This document shows, in pieces, positions 9,700 to 17,807 of a DNA stretch of 44,620 nucleotides (position 1 is the stretch's first letter; each line of letters opens with the position of its first letter). A program made the position numbers and the translations under genes. The stretch spans positions 1 through 44,620 of the forward strand of contig CATXXC010000020.1 in assembly GCA_958403385.1 (NCBI GenBank), given 5' to 3'. This stretch comes from an uncultured Collinsella sp. (GTDB lineage: Bacteria > Actinomycetota > Coriobacteriia > Coriobacteriales > Coriobacteriaceae). The notes under the pieces were generated by a model. That model made no database searches. It had not been told where the DNA came from and saw nothing but the letters and a program-made list of their open reading frames with translations.

Positions 9700-10792
9700 C
9701 CATGCTCACCACCTTGGCTCGATCAAGCAGGTCATCGGTAAAATACCCCAGATTGGTGGTGGTTATGACAGTCTGGATATCATCACCGATCAGCTGCAGA
9801 AAAGCGCCTCGGCGCCCGGCATCGAGCTCGCTCATCACGTCGTCCAAAAGCAGCAGTGGCGCGGTGCCCAGGATATCGCGCGCCACGGCCACTTCTGCCA
9901 CCTTCCAGGCAAGCACCAGCGTTCGCTGCTGGCCCTGGCTGGCAAATGAACGGGCCAATCGGCCCGCGACGGAAAACTCAATCTCGTCGCGATGCGGACC
10001 CACGAGCGTCACGCCGCGGCGCATCTCCTCATCGGCACGCTCATCGAGGGCCGCGAGCATATGCTCGTACGCCCAGCCCTTAAGTTCCTCGCGCCCTTCG
10101 GCTTGGGGCAAATCCCCCAGAGTGGACACATAGGACACGCCTGCGTCCTCACCGGATGCCACCTGCCCATACGCGGCGCGCACATGGCCCGCCAGTCGGT
10201 CGAGCAGGGCCAAACGATGCACGAGCAGGGCTGACCCGGCGCGGGCGATGGAGTCATTCCACGCACCGAGCATCTCGCGGCAGCACCAGGTCTCCTTGAG
10301 CAGGGCGTTGCGCTGCGTCACACAACGCCCGTAGGTGCTCGCCAGGTCGGCGTAACGGGCGCTCAGTTGTACGCCAAAGTCGTCGAGGGCGGCGCGGCGC
10401 ACGCTGGCACCGCGCTTGACCATATCCAGATGATCGGGGCAAAACAGCACGCTCGGCATAACCCCTCGCACGCCGGCAGCCGAGCACCTCTTGCCGTTAC
10501 GGCTAAACGAGCGCTTGCCGTCCTCAACGCCCAACCCCATATCGAGCACGCGGCCATCGCCCTCGAGCCTCAACTCGAGCTTGCACGAGCCCGTGCCGTC
10601 GTGCACGAGCTCGGCAGCTGTGGGATGCCTAAACGAGGTGCCGCTCGTCAAAAGCTGCAGCGCCTCTATGAGGTTGGTCTTTCCCGCCGCGTTGGGCCCC
10701 GCAAGCACCGTCACGCCTTCGTCCAGGTCAAGACGGTAGCTATCGAAACTGCGGTAGCGCGCGACGGAAAGGTTGCGGGCAAACACGGTCAT
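9686..10792 (-). CDS. recF: DNA replication/repair protein RecF
   Basis: RecF is an SMC-like ATPase of gap repair that helps load RecA. The Walker A motif GPNAAGKTN is at residues 32-40, the ABC signature-like SQGQQRTLVLA lies near residue 290, and Walker B LLLLDDVMSELD follows. At 368 residues it has the usual length. Its ATG lies 9 bases beyond the dnaN stop, and its end overlaps the DciA-like gene, so dnaN, recF and that gene form one leftward operon. Confidence 0.97.
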   Translation of the reverse strand: MTVFARNLSVARYRSFDSYRLDLDEGVTVLAGPNAAGKTNLIEALQLLTSGTSFRHPTAAELVHDGTGSCKLELRLEGDGRVLDMGLGVEDGKRSFSRNGKRCSAAGVRGVMPSVLFCPDHLDMVKRGASVRRAALDDFGVQLSARYADLASTYGRCVTQRNALLKETWCCREMLGAWNDSIARAGSALLVHRLALLDRLAGHVRAAYGQVASGEDAGVSYVSTLGDLPQAEGREELKGWAYEHMLAALDERADEEMRRGVTLVGPHRDEIEFSVAGRLARSFASQGQQRTLVLAWKVAEVAVARDILGTAPLLLLDDVMSELDAGRRGAFLQLIGDDIQTVITTTNLGYFTDDLLDRAKVVSMGETC

Positions 10793-10801
10793 GGCACAGC
10801 G

Positions 10802-11905
10802 CTAGATGCGAACCGGCATAACCAGGTACAGGTAGTTGATCTTGTCGTAGGACTTAAAGATACCCGCCTGCGAGTAGCTCTTGAGCTCCAGCGTGATCTC
10901 CTTCTCCTTGGACAGGGCATTGAGGCAGCCAAAGATGTAGTGGTAGTTAAAGGCGATGGTGCCCGACTCGCCCTCGGCCTCGACATCGATTGTCTCCTGC
11001 GCCAGATCCTGGTCATTGGAGATGGAGGACAGGCCCATCTGACCGTTCTCGACATCGATCTCGAACTTGACGGCGGGGTTCGCGCTCGCGATGACCGCCA
11101 CGCGCTTAAGGGCGGCATTAAAAGCCGCCACGTCGATCTTGACGCTCGTCACGCATGAATCGGGGATGAGCTGCTTGTAGTTGGGGTACACGCCCTCGAT
11201 ACGGCGCGACACGTAGGTGGTGTTGCCGGCCTCGAAGACAACCTGGGTGTCGGTGGCGCCGATCATGATGGTCGCCTGGCTGGCCATGATGCTCAGGGCG
11301 TCGTTGAAGGCGTCGGCCGGAACGTTGAGCTCAAAAGAGCCCTCGAGCGTCGAGGTCTCGACCTGGGTGTCGCATACGGCCAGGCGGAAGGAGTCGGTTG
11401 CCACCAGGCGCACGGTGTTGTTCTCGACCTTCATGTGCACGCCTCCCAGGATGGGACGGGCCTTATCGGTCGAAGTGACACGCCACACGCGGCCGACCAT
11501 CTCGGACAGGATGTCGGTCGGGAGCTCCACCGCGCTCTCGATGGCATAGGCCGGGAACTCGGGGAAATCGTTGGCATCGAGCGTGTTGAGGCGGAAGGAA
11601 CTCTTCTCGCACCCAATCAGCACCTGACGCTCCGAGAGCTCAAAGGTAACCGGAGCGTCGGGAAGGGTCTTCGTAATGTTCGAGAGCATCTTGCAGGGAA
11701 TCACCATCTCGCCCTCTTCTTCGACATGCGCGGCAATGCGATGACGAATCGAGATGGTGTAGTTAGAAGTTTGGAATTCCAAGATGCCGTCCTGCGCCTT
11801 AACGAGCACGCCCGACAGGATGGGAAGGGTGGATGCCGAAGCGACGCCCTTCATAACGACGCCGATGGCTTGTGTGAGCGAGCTCTGGCTGACGGTGAAC
11901 TTCAT
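10802..11905 (-). CDS. dnaN: DNA polymerase III sliding clamp (beta subunit)
   Basis: This 367-residue protein is the beta clamp, a ring-forming processivity factor. It begins MKFTVSQSSLTQAIGVV, shows the three repeated clamp domains, and ends in the family-typical YLVMPVRI. The ATG at 11903-11905 follows an AAAGGTATT ribosome-binding site. The gene is downstream of dnaA across an origin-like spacer of 238 bases. Confidence 0.98.
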   Translation of the reverse strand: MKFTVSQSSLTQAIGVVMKGVASASTLPILSGVLVKAQDGILEFQTSNYTISIRHRIAAHVEEEGEMVIPCKMLSNITKTLPDAPVTFELSERQVLIGCEKSSFRLNTLDANDFPEFPAYAIESAVELPTDILSEMVGRVWRVTSTDKARPILGGVHMKVENNTVRLVATDSFRLAVCDTQVETSTLEGSFELNVPADAFNDALSIMASQATIMIGATDTQVVFEAGNTTYVSRRIEGVYPNYKQLIPDSCVTSVKIDVAAFNAALKRVAVIASANPAVKFEIDVENGQMGLSSISNDQDLAQETIDVEAEGESGTIAFNYHYIFGCLNALSKEKEITLELKSYSQAGIFKSYDKINYLYLVMPVRI

Positions 11906-12143
11906 CTTTTAATACCTTTCTATAGATATAAATATCTTAATAATAGTAATAGCACTGACGAAACTGTTGATTATTCCCAAAGACGCAGGTCAGACCCAGA
12001 AAGAGAATCGACAGCAACCTGTGTGCAACAGGGGTGGTTTTCCACGTTCAAAACCTGCGCAAAACTTTTCATCACCGCGGGTTGGGTTTTAGACACCTTA
12101 TGCCCGTGGTTTCGACAAGTTTTCAACAGGTGTCTCTATTTCC
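11906..12143 (-). other. oriC: Putative oriC, dnaA-dnaN part, with DUE
   Basis: This 238-base spacer contains a strongly AT-rich stretch at 11909-11952 next to dnaN, a candidate unwinding element. Several DnaA-box-like 9-mers lie between it and dnaA: TTTTCAACA (12120-12128), TTTTCCACG (12038-12046), TTTTCATCA (12066-12074), TGTGCAACA (12022-12030) and the complement of TAATCAACA (11965-11973). The order of dnaA, boxes, AT-rich element, dnaN matches the unwinding half of bipartite origins such as that of Bacillus subtilis. Gene directions diverge around this area. Box calls are by eye. Confidence 0.7.
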
Positions 12144-13868
12144 CTACGAGCGCAGTGTAATTTTATCGCGCAGCGACTTGAGGTCTTCGGTGACGGTGCG
12201 GTCTTCCTGGATCATCTTCTGGACCTTTTTGTAGCTCGTGCTGACGGTCGAGTGGTTGCGGTTGCCAAATTCGGCGCCCACCGCCGTGGTCGTCATCTCG
12301 CACATCTCGATGGCCAGATAGATGGCGATATGGCGTGCTTTGGCGATATTGGCGTTGCGACGCGGGCCGATGAGCTCCTCGTGTGTCACGCCGTACTGCT
12401 CTTCGATGACGGACTGAACCGTCTGGACGTTGATCTTTTTGGCCGATGTGTCGAAGTACTGGCTGGCGATGGCGTCGATATCGTCAAAGGTGAGCTCTCC
12501 GCCCTCGCGCTCGCGGTCGCCCGCCTCGCCGGCGCAGCGCTCGCAAAAGCTCTCGAGTTCGCGGATGTTGGTGCCCGACACCTCTGCCATGTGCTTAAAG
12601 TGCTCATCGGTCAGGTGCCCGCCGTCGCCCCCGTAGGCCGCCAGCAGTGAGTCGTCGCCTGCCTCGGGAGCGGCGACGATGGTGTTCTCGTAATAGCGCT
12701 GCAAGATCTTGTATTTCATCTCGTAGCTGGGCTCTGCGACCAGGCAGAGCATGCCGGCGTTGAAGCGGCTGGTCAGACGCTCGTCCATGCTCAGGTCCTT
12801 GGGGGCGCGGTCTGCCGCGATGACGACCTTCTTGTTGTTGCGGATGAACTCGTCCATGAGCTGGAAAAAGTAGTCCACGCTCGCGCGCTTGCCGATGATG
12901 TTTTGGATGTCATCGATGATGAGCACGTCCACGCCGTGGTACGCCTGCATGATGGGGGCGTTGCTCTTCTTTTGGCGGTCGAACTCGGTCATCAGGTCGT
13001 CCAGATATGCCTGGGAGTTGGCATACTTGACCTTGATCTCGGGCGACTTCTCGGCGAGCTCGTTTTTGATGGCAAGCAGCAGGTGCGTCTTGCCCAGGCC
13101 CGATTTGCCGTAGATGAACAGTGATGTGCACGTGCCGCGCTCGTCCGCGAGGGCGGCAAACTTGAGTGCCGAGCGATAGGCATGGCTGTTCTCGGGGCCG
13201 TAGACAAAGTTCTCAAAGGTAAATTTTGAGTTCGCGGCGAGCGGGGCTCCATCCGTATTCTGCTCGGCCGGCACGGTCGGTGCTGGCATGGGTGAAGCGG
13301 GGGTCGCAACTTGCGTGGGTTTAGTCGGCGTTCCGCCCTTCATCTGGTTCATCATGCGACGAAAATCATCGGCCGAGAGCGTGTTTTTGATTGCAATGCT
13401 CGAATCCGCGCCCGCCGCTGCGTCGTGAGCGATGGGCATATGCGTGACGGGTACGTTCGTTGACGTCGCCGTCGCGGTCGGCAACGGTGCCATGGTTTCA
13501 CGGGAAACATCGCTGTGCTGGTGCTCGATCGTCGGTACGTCGCCTGCGGAGGCCGGCACCGCCGGGGAAGCGGCGGGAGCCGTGGCGGGCGCCGTCGTGG
13601 CAGCGGATTCCGTCGCGGCGCCTTGCGGTGCCACGACGTCGAGCGCAATCGGTGCAAAGGCGATTTCTTCCAGATAGGCCTCAATAGTCGGCTGATGCTT
13701 TTTGAGCTGCGCGATGGCAAAGCGCGAGGGGGCCTCGATCGTGAGCGTATCTTCGGTCAGGCTTATGGCGCGCGATTGCCCCAGCATGTTGATGAGGCGT
13801 GCATCTTGGCCGTCGCGCTGGCAAAAGGCGATGGCATCCCCCAGGATGATGCTTGCTTCCTCGTCCAC
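12144..13868 (-). CDS. dnaA: Chromosomal replication initiator DnaA
   Basis: This 574-residue AAA+ initiator opens oriC. Domain I covers roughly 1-85, a long Ala/Pro/Thr-rich domain II about 90-225, then the AAA+ core with Walker A GKSGLGKT and Walker B LIIDDIQ. Domain IV has the helix-turn-helix motif GNRNHSTV (residues 535-542). In most DnaA proteins this motif reads GGRDHTTV; here Asn538 replaces the Asp that contacts box bases in E. coli. The GTG start follows GGGAGAGAC. It lies 15 bases downstream of the GHKL ATPase gene, so both probably share a transcript. The domain II coding sequence carries a degenerate parS. Confidence 0.97.
   Translation of the reverse strand: MDEEASIILGDAIAFCQRDGQDARLINMLGQSRAISLTEDTLTIEAPSRFAIAQLKKHQPTIEAYLEEIAFAPIALDVVAPQGAATESAATTAPATAPAASPAVPASAGDVPTIEHQHSDVSRETMAPLPTATATSTNVPVTHMPIAHDAAAGADSSIAIKNTLSADDFRRMMNQMKGGTPTKPTQVATPASPMPAPTVPAEQNTDGAPLAANSKFTFENFVYGPENSHAYRSALKFAALADERGTCTSLFIYGKSGLGKTHLLLAIKNELAEKSPEIKVKYANSQAYLDDLMTEFDRQKKSNAPIMQAYHGVDVLIIDDIQNIIGKRASVDYFFQLMDEFIRNNKKVVIAADRAPKDLSMDERLTSRFNAGMLCLVAEPSYEMKYKILQRYYENTIVAAPEAGDDSLLAAYGGDGGHLTDEHFKHMAEVSGTNIRELESFCERCAGEAGDREREGGELTFDDIDAIASQYFDTSAKKINVQTVQSVIEEQYGVTHEELIGPRRNANIAKARHIAIYLAIEMCEMTTTAVGAEFGNRNHSTVSTSYKKVQKMIQEDRTVTEDLKSLRDKITLRS
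13494..13509. other. Degenerate parS inside dnaA
   Basis: GGTTTCACGGGAAACA differs from the parS consensus TGTTTCACGTGAAACA at two positions. It lies in the poorly constrained domain II coding region of dnaA, about 5 kb from the three perfect sites. It may be a weak ParB site or chance. Confidence 0.4.
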
Positions 13869-13883
13869 TGTCTCTCCCGTTCT

Positions 13884-15308
13884 TTAGCTCTGAGCTCGCA
13901 CGCGAGCGGCGCCGAGTTCGGTCAGATGGTATTTCTGGCCATGCTTGATGACCAAGCCGGCCTGCGCCAAGTCATTGAGCGTGCGTGACCAAGTGGGGGC
14001 CGAGTTTCCAAACGCCCTCGCCAGATCGGTTGCACCGCACGCTTGATTTTGCGCCAGATAGCCCAGCGCGGCGTTGCCGCGGTCGCTTACGAACACGTCC
14101 GGTTGTGGCTGCGCATACTGATTTGCTGCATTAGGATACATCATTTGAGCTGCTGGTTGTTGAGAACTCTGCATCGGTGGCATTTGCTGTTGAAAACTTT
14201 GAGGCCACTGTTGGTAAGGCTGCGGAGGCATCTGCTGGGCCCAAGGGCTGTACTGCTGCTGCGGCATCTGCTGGTACGGCTGCTGATATCCCTGCTGGTA
14301 CTGCTGCGGGAACTGCTGGCCATACTCCAGTGGCGGCATCTGCTGATATGGATATCCCTGTTGGTACGGCTGATAGCCCATTTGCTGGCCACCCGGTGCC
14401 CCCGTCGCCTGCTGCATTGCTGCTGCATCCTGATCCGCCAGCGGCACGGTCTCTGGCATGTTTGGCGGCATCGACATCGATGTCGCCTGGGGCTCTTGTG
14501 TAGGAAGCATTCCGGGATGCTGCATCTGCCCCACGGGGGGCTGCATCTGCTGCGTTGCCATGGGCTGCTGCGCAAAAGCTCCCGGCAGGGGATATGTGGG
14601 CTGCTCCGTCTCGGGCCGCACGGCAGCACCGCGTCCGCCGGCGCGCTCGATTTCCTGCACGCGTTTAGGGTCCAGGCTTACCGTAACCACGGTGCCGTTG
14701 CCCATGTTGTCCTCGATGGATACGGCACCGCCGGCGTTTTCCAAATACTCTTGCACCATGGGAAACCCTGCTCCGGTTCCACGGATATAGCGCTTCATCT
14801 TGCTGTTTGCGCTGGTAACGCCAAAGTCGAAAGCACGTTCCTTGTCGTCGATGCCGGGTCCTTGATCGGCAAAGCGGATGGTGTCTCCGCCGTCCAGAAT
14901 CGAGATGATGGGCTCGGCAAAGTGCGCGTGGATAAAGTTTTCGACAATCTCGCGGATGACCATGAGCGAGATATGGCCACCTTGTTCTTTCATGCACTGG
15001 TAGACGGTGTTGGTAGTCTCTTCCAAATACGTGCGGACATCTTGCGGATCAATGACGATCACACGCGGTGTCGACAGCATGTCGTCATAGACGGCGATAC
15101 GCGCGGCGTACATGGCTTTTGGCGCCTGCGTGGTCGTCTGCTCGCCTTCCGCACGCTCTTCGCGCACGCCGGTGATGTGCTCGTTGTCGGGTGCCGGGTC
15201 TCCGGAATCGACCATGGTGTAAAAGTCGTCAGACATGCCACTCGCAATCTTCCAAAAGGTTTCGAACAAATAGTAGCTCACCGCGCAATGTTTCTCATCT
15301 TTCGACAA
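13884..15308 (-). CDS. GHKL ATPase with Gln/Pro-rich linker and winged helix, upstream of dnaA
   Basis: The protein (474 residues from a TTG at 15308) has a histidine-kinase-like ATP-binding domain at about 70-212: N-box REIVENFIHAH (119-129), G1 box DQGPGI (148-153), G2 box RGTGAGFPM (176-184) and NGTVVTVSL. There is no His-phosphoacceptor helix, so it resembles anti-sigma-factor-type serine kinases more than sensor kinases. Residues 240-405 are almost entirely Gln, Pro, Tyr and Met. Residues 408-474 read as a winged helix (ATDLARAFG, then SRTLNDLAQAGLV). The ATG at 15236 (residue 25) is an alternative start; neither has a strong ribosome-binding site. It directly precedes dnaA and follows an origin-like box cluster, suggesting a role in controlling initiation or dnaA expression. 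No specific family is recognised. Confidence 0.85.
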   Translation of the reverse strand: MSKDEKHCAVSYYLFETFWKIASGMSDDFYTMVDSGDPAPDNEHITGVREERAEGEQTTTQAPKAMYAARIAVYDDMLSTPRVIVIDPQDVRTYLEETTNTVYQCMKEQGGHISLMVIREIVENFIHAHFAEPIISILDGGDTIRFADQGPGIDDKERAFDFGVTSANSKMKRYIRGTGAGFPMVQEYLENAGGAVSIEDNMGNGTVVTVSLDPKRVQEIERAGGRGAAVRPETEQPTYPLPGAFAQQPMATQQMQPPVGQMQHPGMLPTQEPQATSMSMPPNMPETVPLADQDAAAMQQATGAPGGQQMGYQPYQQGYPYQQMPPLEYGQQFPQQYQQGYQQPYQQMPQQQYSPWAQQMPPQPYQQWPQSFQQQMPPMQSSQQPAAQMMYPNAANQYAQPQPDVFVSDRGNAALGYLAQNQACGATDLARAFGNSAPTWSRTLNDLAQAGLVIKHGQKYHLTELGAARVRAQS

Positions 15309-15480
15309 CTTTTCAAAACCTGTTGAAAACTTTGGAAAACGGGCGAAAAGTTCTCAACATTGCCAACATGACCTGTTGAAAACTCGATGAAATATCGTGA
15401 AAAGTTGTCATGCACCGCTAAATCGAGCTTGGCTTATGGGGGAACCGTGTGAACTGCGCAACCTTTTACCTTTGATTTCT
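15309..15480. other. oriC: Putative oriC, second DnaA-box cluster
   Basis: Two exact copies of the complement of TTTTCAACA lie at 15321-15329 and 15374-15382. Near matches are TTTTCAAAA (15310-15318), TTCTCAACA (15351-15359) and the complement of TTTTCACGA (15395-15403). The cluster lies between the GHKL ATPase gene and rpmH, mirroring the upstream half of bipartite origins. It also overlaps the region where the leftward promoter for the ATPase-dnaA pair must lie, so DnaA autoregulation is likely. Confidence 0.65.
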
Positions 15481-15509
15481 TGACATTTGAACATTGATTT
15501 CCCTACAAT
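15480..15509 (+). promoter_or_regulatory. Promoter of rpmH-rnpA
   Basis: A consensus -35 box TTGACA (15480-15485) and -10 box TACAAT (15504-15509) are 18 bases apart, some 75 bases before the rpmH start. This is the strongest sigma-70-type promoter seen in the window and suits a ribosomal protein gene. Confidence 0.85.
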
Positions 15510-15581
15510 CTTCAAGCTCACGTGTCTATATCTGCGTCCGCGTCCCCGCGGACACTCGAAATGCAGCAGGAGGAACTTAAG

Positions 15582-15716
15582 ATGAAGCGTACGTATCAGC
15601 CTAATAAGCGTAAGCGTGCCAAGACCCATGGCTTCCGTGCCCGTATGGCCACTAAGGGTGGTCGTGCCGTGCTCGCCCGTCGTCGCGCCAAGGGCCGCAA
15701 GCGTCTCACTGTCTAG
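15582..15716 (+). CDS. rpmH: 50S ribosomal protein L34
   Basis: This 44-residue, extremely basic protein begins MKRTYQPNKRKRAKTHGFR, the diagnostic L34 start, and ends RRRAKGRKRLTV. The ATG at 15582 is preceded by AGGAGGA at 15568-15574, which settles the start over an upstream in-frame one. It heads the conserved rpmH-rnpA-yidD-yidC-jag-rsmG order next to the origin. Confidence 0.98.
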   Translation: MKRTYQPNKRKRAKTHGFRARMATKGGRAVLARRRAKGRKRLTV

Positions 15717-15736
15717 CAGCGATACACACATCTCGC

Positions 15737-16075
15737 ATGAAGACTATTAAGTCTCGGCAAGATTTCGAGCATGTGTTCAGTCAGGGGCGTCGTTTCAATC
15801 ACCCTCTGATTCGAATGACCATATGTGAATCGGTTGGCGAAGGCGACTCCGGAAGGGTCGCCTTCGTTGGTGCTAAACGGCTCGGTTGCGCGGTCGTGCG
15901 CAACCGTTCTAAGCGTGTGATGCGCGAGGCCGCCCGCAGCTGCGGATTTCCCGTTGCGGGTTATGACATCATCTTGTTCGCAACTCCCAAGACGAGGGTT
16001 TCCTCGCCGCAGGAGATGGACAAGGCGTTGCGTTCGCTTATGAAACGCGCCGGCGTTGCCGGGGAGGAGCGATGA
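15737..16075 (+). CDS. rnpA: Ribonuclease P protein component
   Basis: This 112-residue basic protein assists the RNase P RNA in maturing tRNA 5' ends. The family signature RNRSKRVMREA follows a beta-sheet core with GAKRLGCAVVRNR. It starts 20 bases after the rpmH stop and overlaps yidD by 4 bases (ATGA). Length is typical. Confidence 0.96.
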   Translation: MKTIKSRQDFEHVFSQGRRFNHPLIRMTICESVGEGDSGRVAFVGAKRLGCAVVRNRSKRVMREAARSCGFPVAGYDIILFATPKTRVSSPQEMDKALRSLMKRAGVAGEER

Positions 16076-16296
16076 GCAATCACGTCTTGCGGCGTGTTGC
16101 CATCGCTCCTATTCGCATATATCAACAGGTTATTTCGCCCTTATTGCCTGACGCCTGCATTTATTATCCAACGTGTTCGCAATACGCCGTTCAGGCGATT
16201 GAGAAATACGGTGTTTTAAGAGGCTGCTGGCTTGCCGTGAGGCGCATCGCTCGCTGCAATCCCCTGCACGTCGGCGGTTATGACCCTGTGCCCTAG
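16072..16296 (+). CDS. yidD: Membrane protein insertion efficiency factor YidD
   Basis: This 74-residue protein shows the YidD family core IRIYQQVISPLLPDACIYYPTCSQYA, RGCWLAVRRIARCNPLH and the GGYDPVP ending. It is thought to help YidC insert inner-membrane proteins; family members carry an amphipathic membrane-associating N-terminus. The ATG overlaps the rnpA stop, suggesting coupled translation, and yidC follows 29 bases later. Confidence 0.96.
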   Translation: MSNHVLRRVAIAPIRIYQQVISPLLPDACIYYPTCSQYAVQAIEKYGVLRGCWLAVRRIARCNPLHVGGYDPVP

Positions 16297-16325
16297 CGGG
16301 CACTCGCTATCGGAGGAAAACTTAC

Positions 16326-17096
16326 ATGTGGGATTGGATCGTTAACATCCTTTTTGAGCTGCTCAAGCTCATCCAGACCTTTGCGGTCGACTGGGGCCTG
16401 TCCATCATCATCCTGGTGGTCATTATCCGTCTGCTGCTGACGCCGCTTATGCTCAAGTCGACCAAGTCGACGGCCCGCATGCAGGTGCTGCAGCCCAAGA
16501 TGCTCGAGATCCAGGAGCGCTATGCAGACGATCCCCAGCGTCAGGCCGAGGAGATGCAGAAGTTCTACAGCGAGAACAAGTTCAACCCCATGGCTGGTTG
16601 TCTGCCGCTGCTGATCCAGATGCCTATCCTGTTCGCCCTGTTCACGTTGCTGCGCAATCTGCCGCAGTACTTTGACGAGGGCACGTTCTCGTTCTTCAAC
16701 ATTCTGCCCGACCTGACCACGACGCCGAGCGCTTCCTTTGCCGATGGCTTTATGGTTGCACTGCCTGCGCTGGTCTGCCTGATCCTGTTTGCCGTCCTGA
16801 CCCTGATTCCGCAGCTGTATATGTCTCGCAATCAGACTGGTCAGCAGGCCCAGAGCATGCGCATGATGGCCGTTGTTATGACCGTCATGATGCTCTGGAT
16901 GGGCTGGAGCCTGCCCGTCGGCGTTCTGCTCTATTACGATGTATCTTCTGCTTGGCAGGTTATCCAGCAGATCTTCGTGACGCAGAAGGTTATCGACAAG
17001 GCCAAGGCCGATGAGGAGGAGCGTCTTAAGAACGCCCCGCTGCAGGTCGAGGTCACGCGCCGCGAGAAGAAGCCGCGTCCGCACAAGAAGAAGTAG
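16326..17096 (+). CDS. yidC: Membrane protein insertase YidC/Oxa1 family
   Basis: This 256-residue insertase integrates membrane proteins together with or without SecYEG. The first membrane helix contains the conserved Arg35 (VVIIRLLLTPL). A charged cytoplasmic loop (about 50-90) and the NPMAGCLPLLIQMPI motif follow, with further helices near 140-160 and 180-210 and a Lys/Arg-rich C-terminal tail. As in Gram-positive forms, the large periplasmic domain is absent, but there is no lipobox signal peptide. AGGAGG precedes the ATG. Confidence 0.95.
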   Translation: MWDWIVNILFELLKLIQTFAVDWGLSIIILVVIIRLLLTPLMLKSTKSTARMQVLQPKMLEIQERYADDPQRQAEEMQKFYSENKFNPMAGCLPLLIQMPILFALFTLLRNLPQYFDEGTFSFFNILPDLTTTPSASFADGFMVALPALVCLILFAVLTLIPQLYMSRNQTGQQAQSMRMMAVVMTVMMLWMGWSLPVGVLLYYDVSSAWQVIQQIFVTQKVIDKAKADEEERLKNAPLQVEVTRREKKPRPHKKK

Positions 17097-17114
17097 TAGG
17101 GATATCAATCTTAT

Positions 17115-17126
17115 TTAGGTACCTAA
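17115..17126. repeat. Palindrome TTAGGTACCTAA, copy 1
   Basis: A perfect 12-base palindrome lies in the 45-base gap between yidC and the jag start. A second copy with similar flanks is at 20618-20629, at the other end of this gene block. It could be a binding site for a dimeric regulator. No such regulator is identified. Confidence 0.45.
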
Positions 17127-17141
17127 CTTTTGGAGTACGTT

Positions 17142-17711
17142 ATGTCTGAAGAGATCATCGAGGATATGCTTGAGGAGGTTGCCCCGCAGGTTGCGGGCGA
17201 TTATCCCGAGATTGCACAGCGCTACAAGGCTGGTGAAGAGCTGACTGATGAGGAGCTTGACACCATTGCCGATGTTGCGATTTCTATTCTGCGTTCCATC
17301 CTTTCGCACTTCGATGCCGCCAACTCTCCTATCGATGAGTATGAGGGCGATGAGGGCGAGCTGATTCTGGACGTAACGGCTCCTGACCTTGCTGTTCTCA
17401 TTGGTCGTCACGGTCGTACGCTTGATGCCCTTCAGGTCATGTTCTCGCTTCTGGTGAGCCGTAAACTTGGCTTTAGGTATCCCGTTGTGGTGGACGTTGA
17501 GGGCTACAAGAGCCGCCGTCAAGACAAGGTCGCATCCATGGCTCAGTCTGCTGCCGAGCGTGCTATTCGCACTCATAAGAGTGTTTCGCTTCCGCCCATG
17601 AATGCCTATGAGCGCCGACTGGTTCATATTGCACTTCGTGGCAACGATGCGGTCGATACCCATTCTGAGGGCTCTGACCCCGATCGTCACGTAGTGATTG
17701 TTGCTCGATAA
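17142..17711 (+). CDS. jag: RNA-binding protein KhpB/Jag (KH-R3H)
   Basis: This 189-residue protein has a KH domain with the loop GRHG at residues 88-91 and an R3H domain with R158 and H162 in NAYERRLVH. Family members bind RNA and affect cell elongation and envelope synthesis. The N-terminal third is acidic rather than the basic Jag-N domain of Firmicutes, so it is a short form. I start it at ATG 17142 because GGAG is 7 bases upstream; an in-frame TTG at 17130 lacks a site. Its place after yidC is the conserved one. Confidence 0.92.
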   Translation: MSEEIIEDMLEEVAPQVAGDYPEIAQRYKAGEELTDEELDTIADVAISILRSILSHFDAANSPIDEYEGDEGELILDVTAPDLAVLIGRHGRTLDALQVMFSLLVSRKLGFRYPVVVDVEGYKSRRQDKVASMAQSAAERAIRTHKSVSLPPMNAYERRLVHIALRGNDAVDTHSEGSDPDRHVVIVAR

Positions 17712-17730
17712 TCTGCTCGAGCTTATGCTA

Positions 17731-17763
17731 AGGGGACGTGGTTTCCACGTCCCCCTTTTTTTG
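17731..17763 (+). terminator. Terminator after jag
   Basis: A perfect 10-bp stem (17732-17741 with 17745-17754), a 3-base loop and a run of eight T (17756-17763) form a textbook terminator 20 bases past the jag stop. Confidence 0.93.
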
Positions 17764-17807
17764 TCAAAAGTTCTCGATACACTGATTTTTGTCAGAAAGG
17801 AGTCGTC

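Noticed and set aside
14141..14420. CRISPR-like array from regularly recurring CTGCTG/CTGGTA words
   Set aside because: The repeats are codons for Gln/Tyr/Pro in the linker of the GHKL protein, not spaced direct repeats with unique spacers.
14043..15326. Rightward 427-codon frame opposite the GHKL gene
   Set aside because: Its His/Leu/Arg-rich sequence is the antisense of the Gln/Pro-rich linker; the GHKL motifs on the other strand are decisive.
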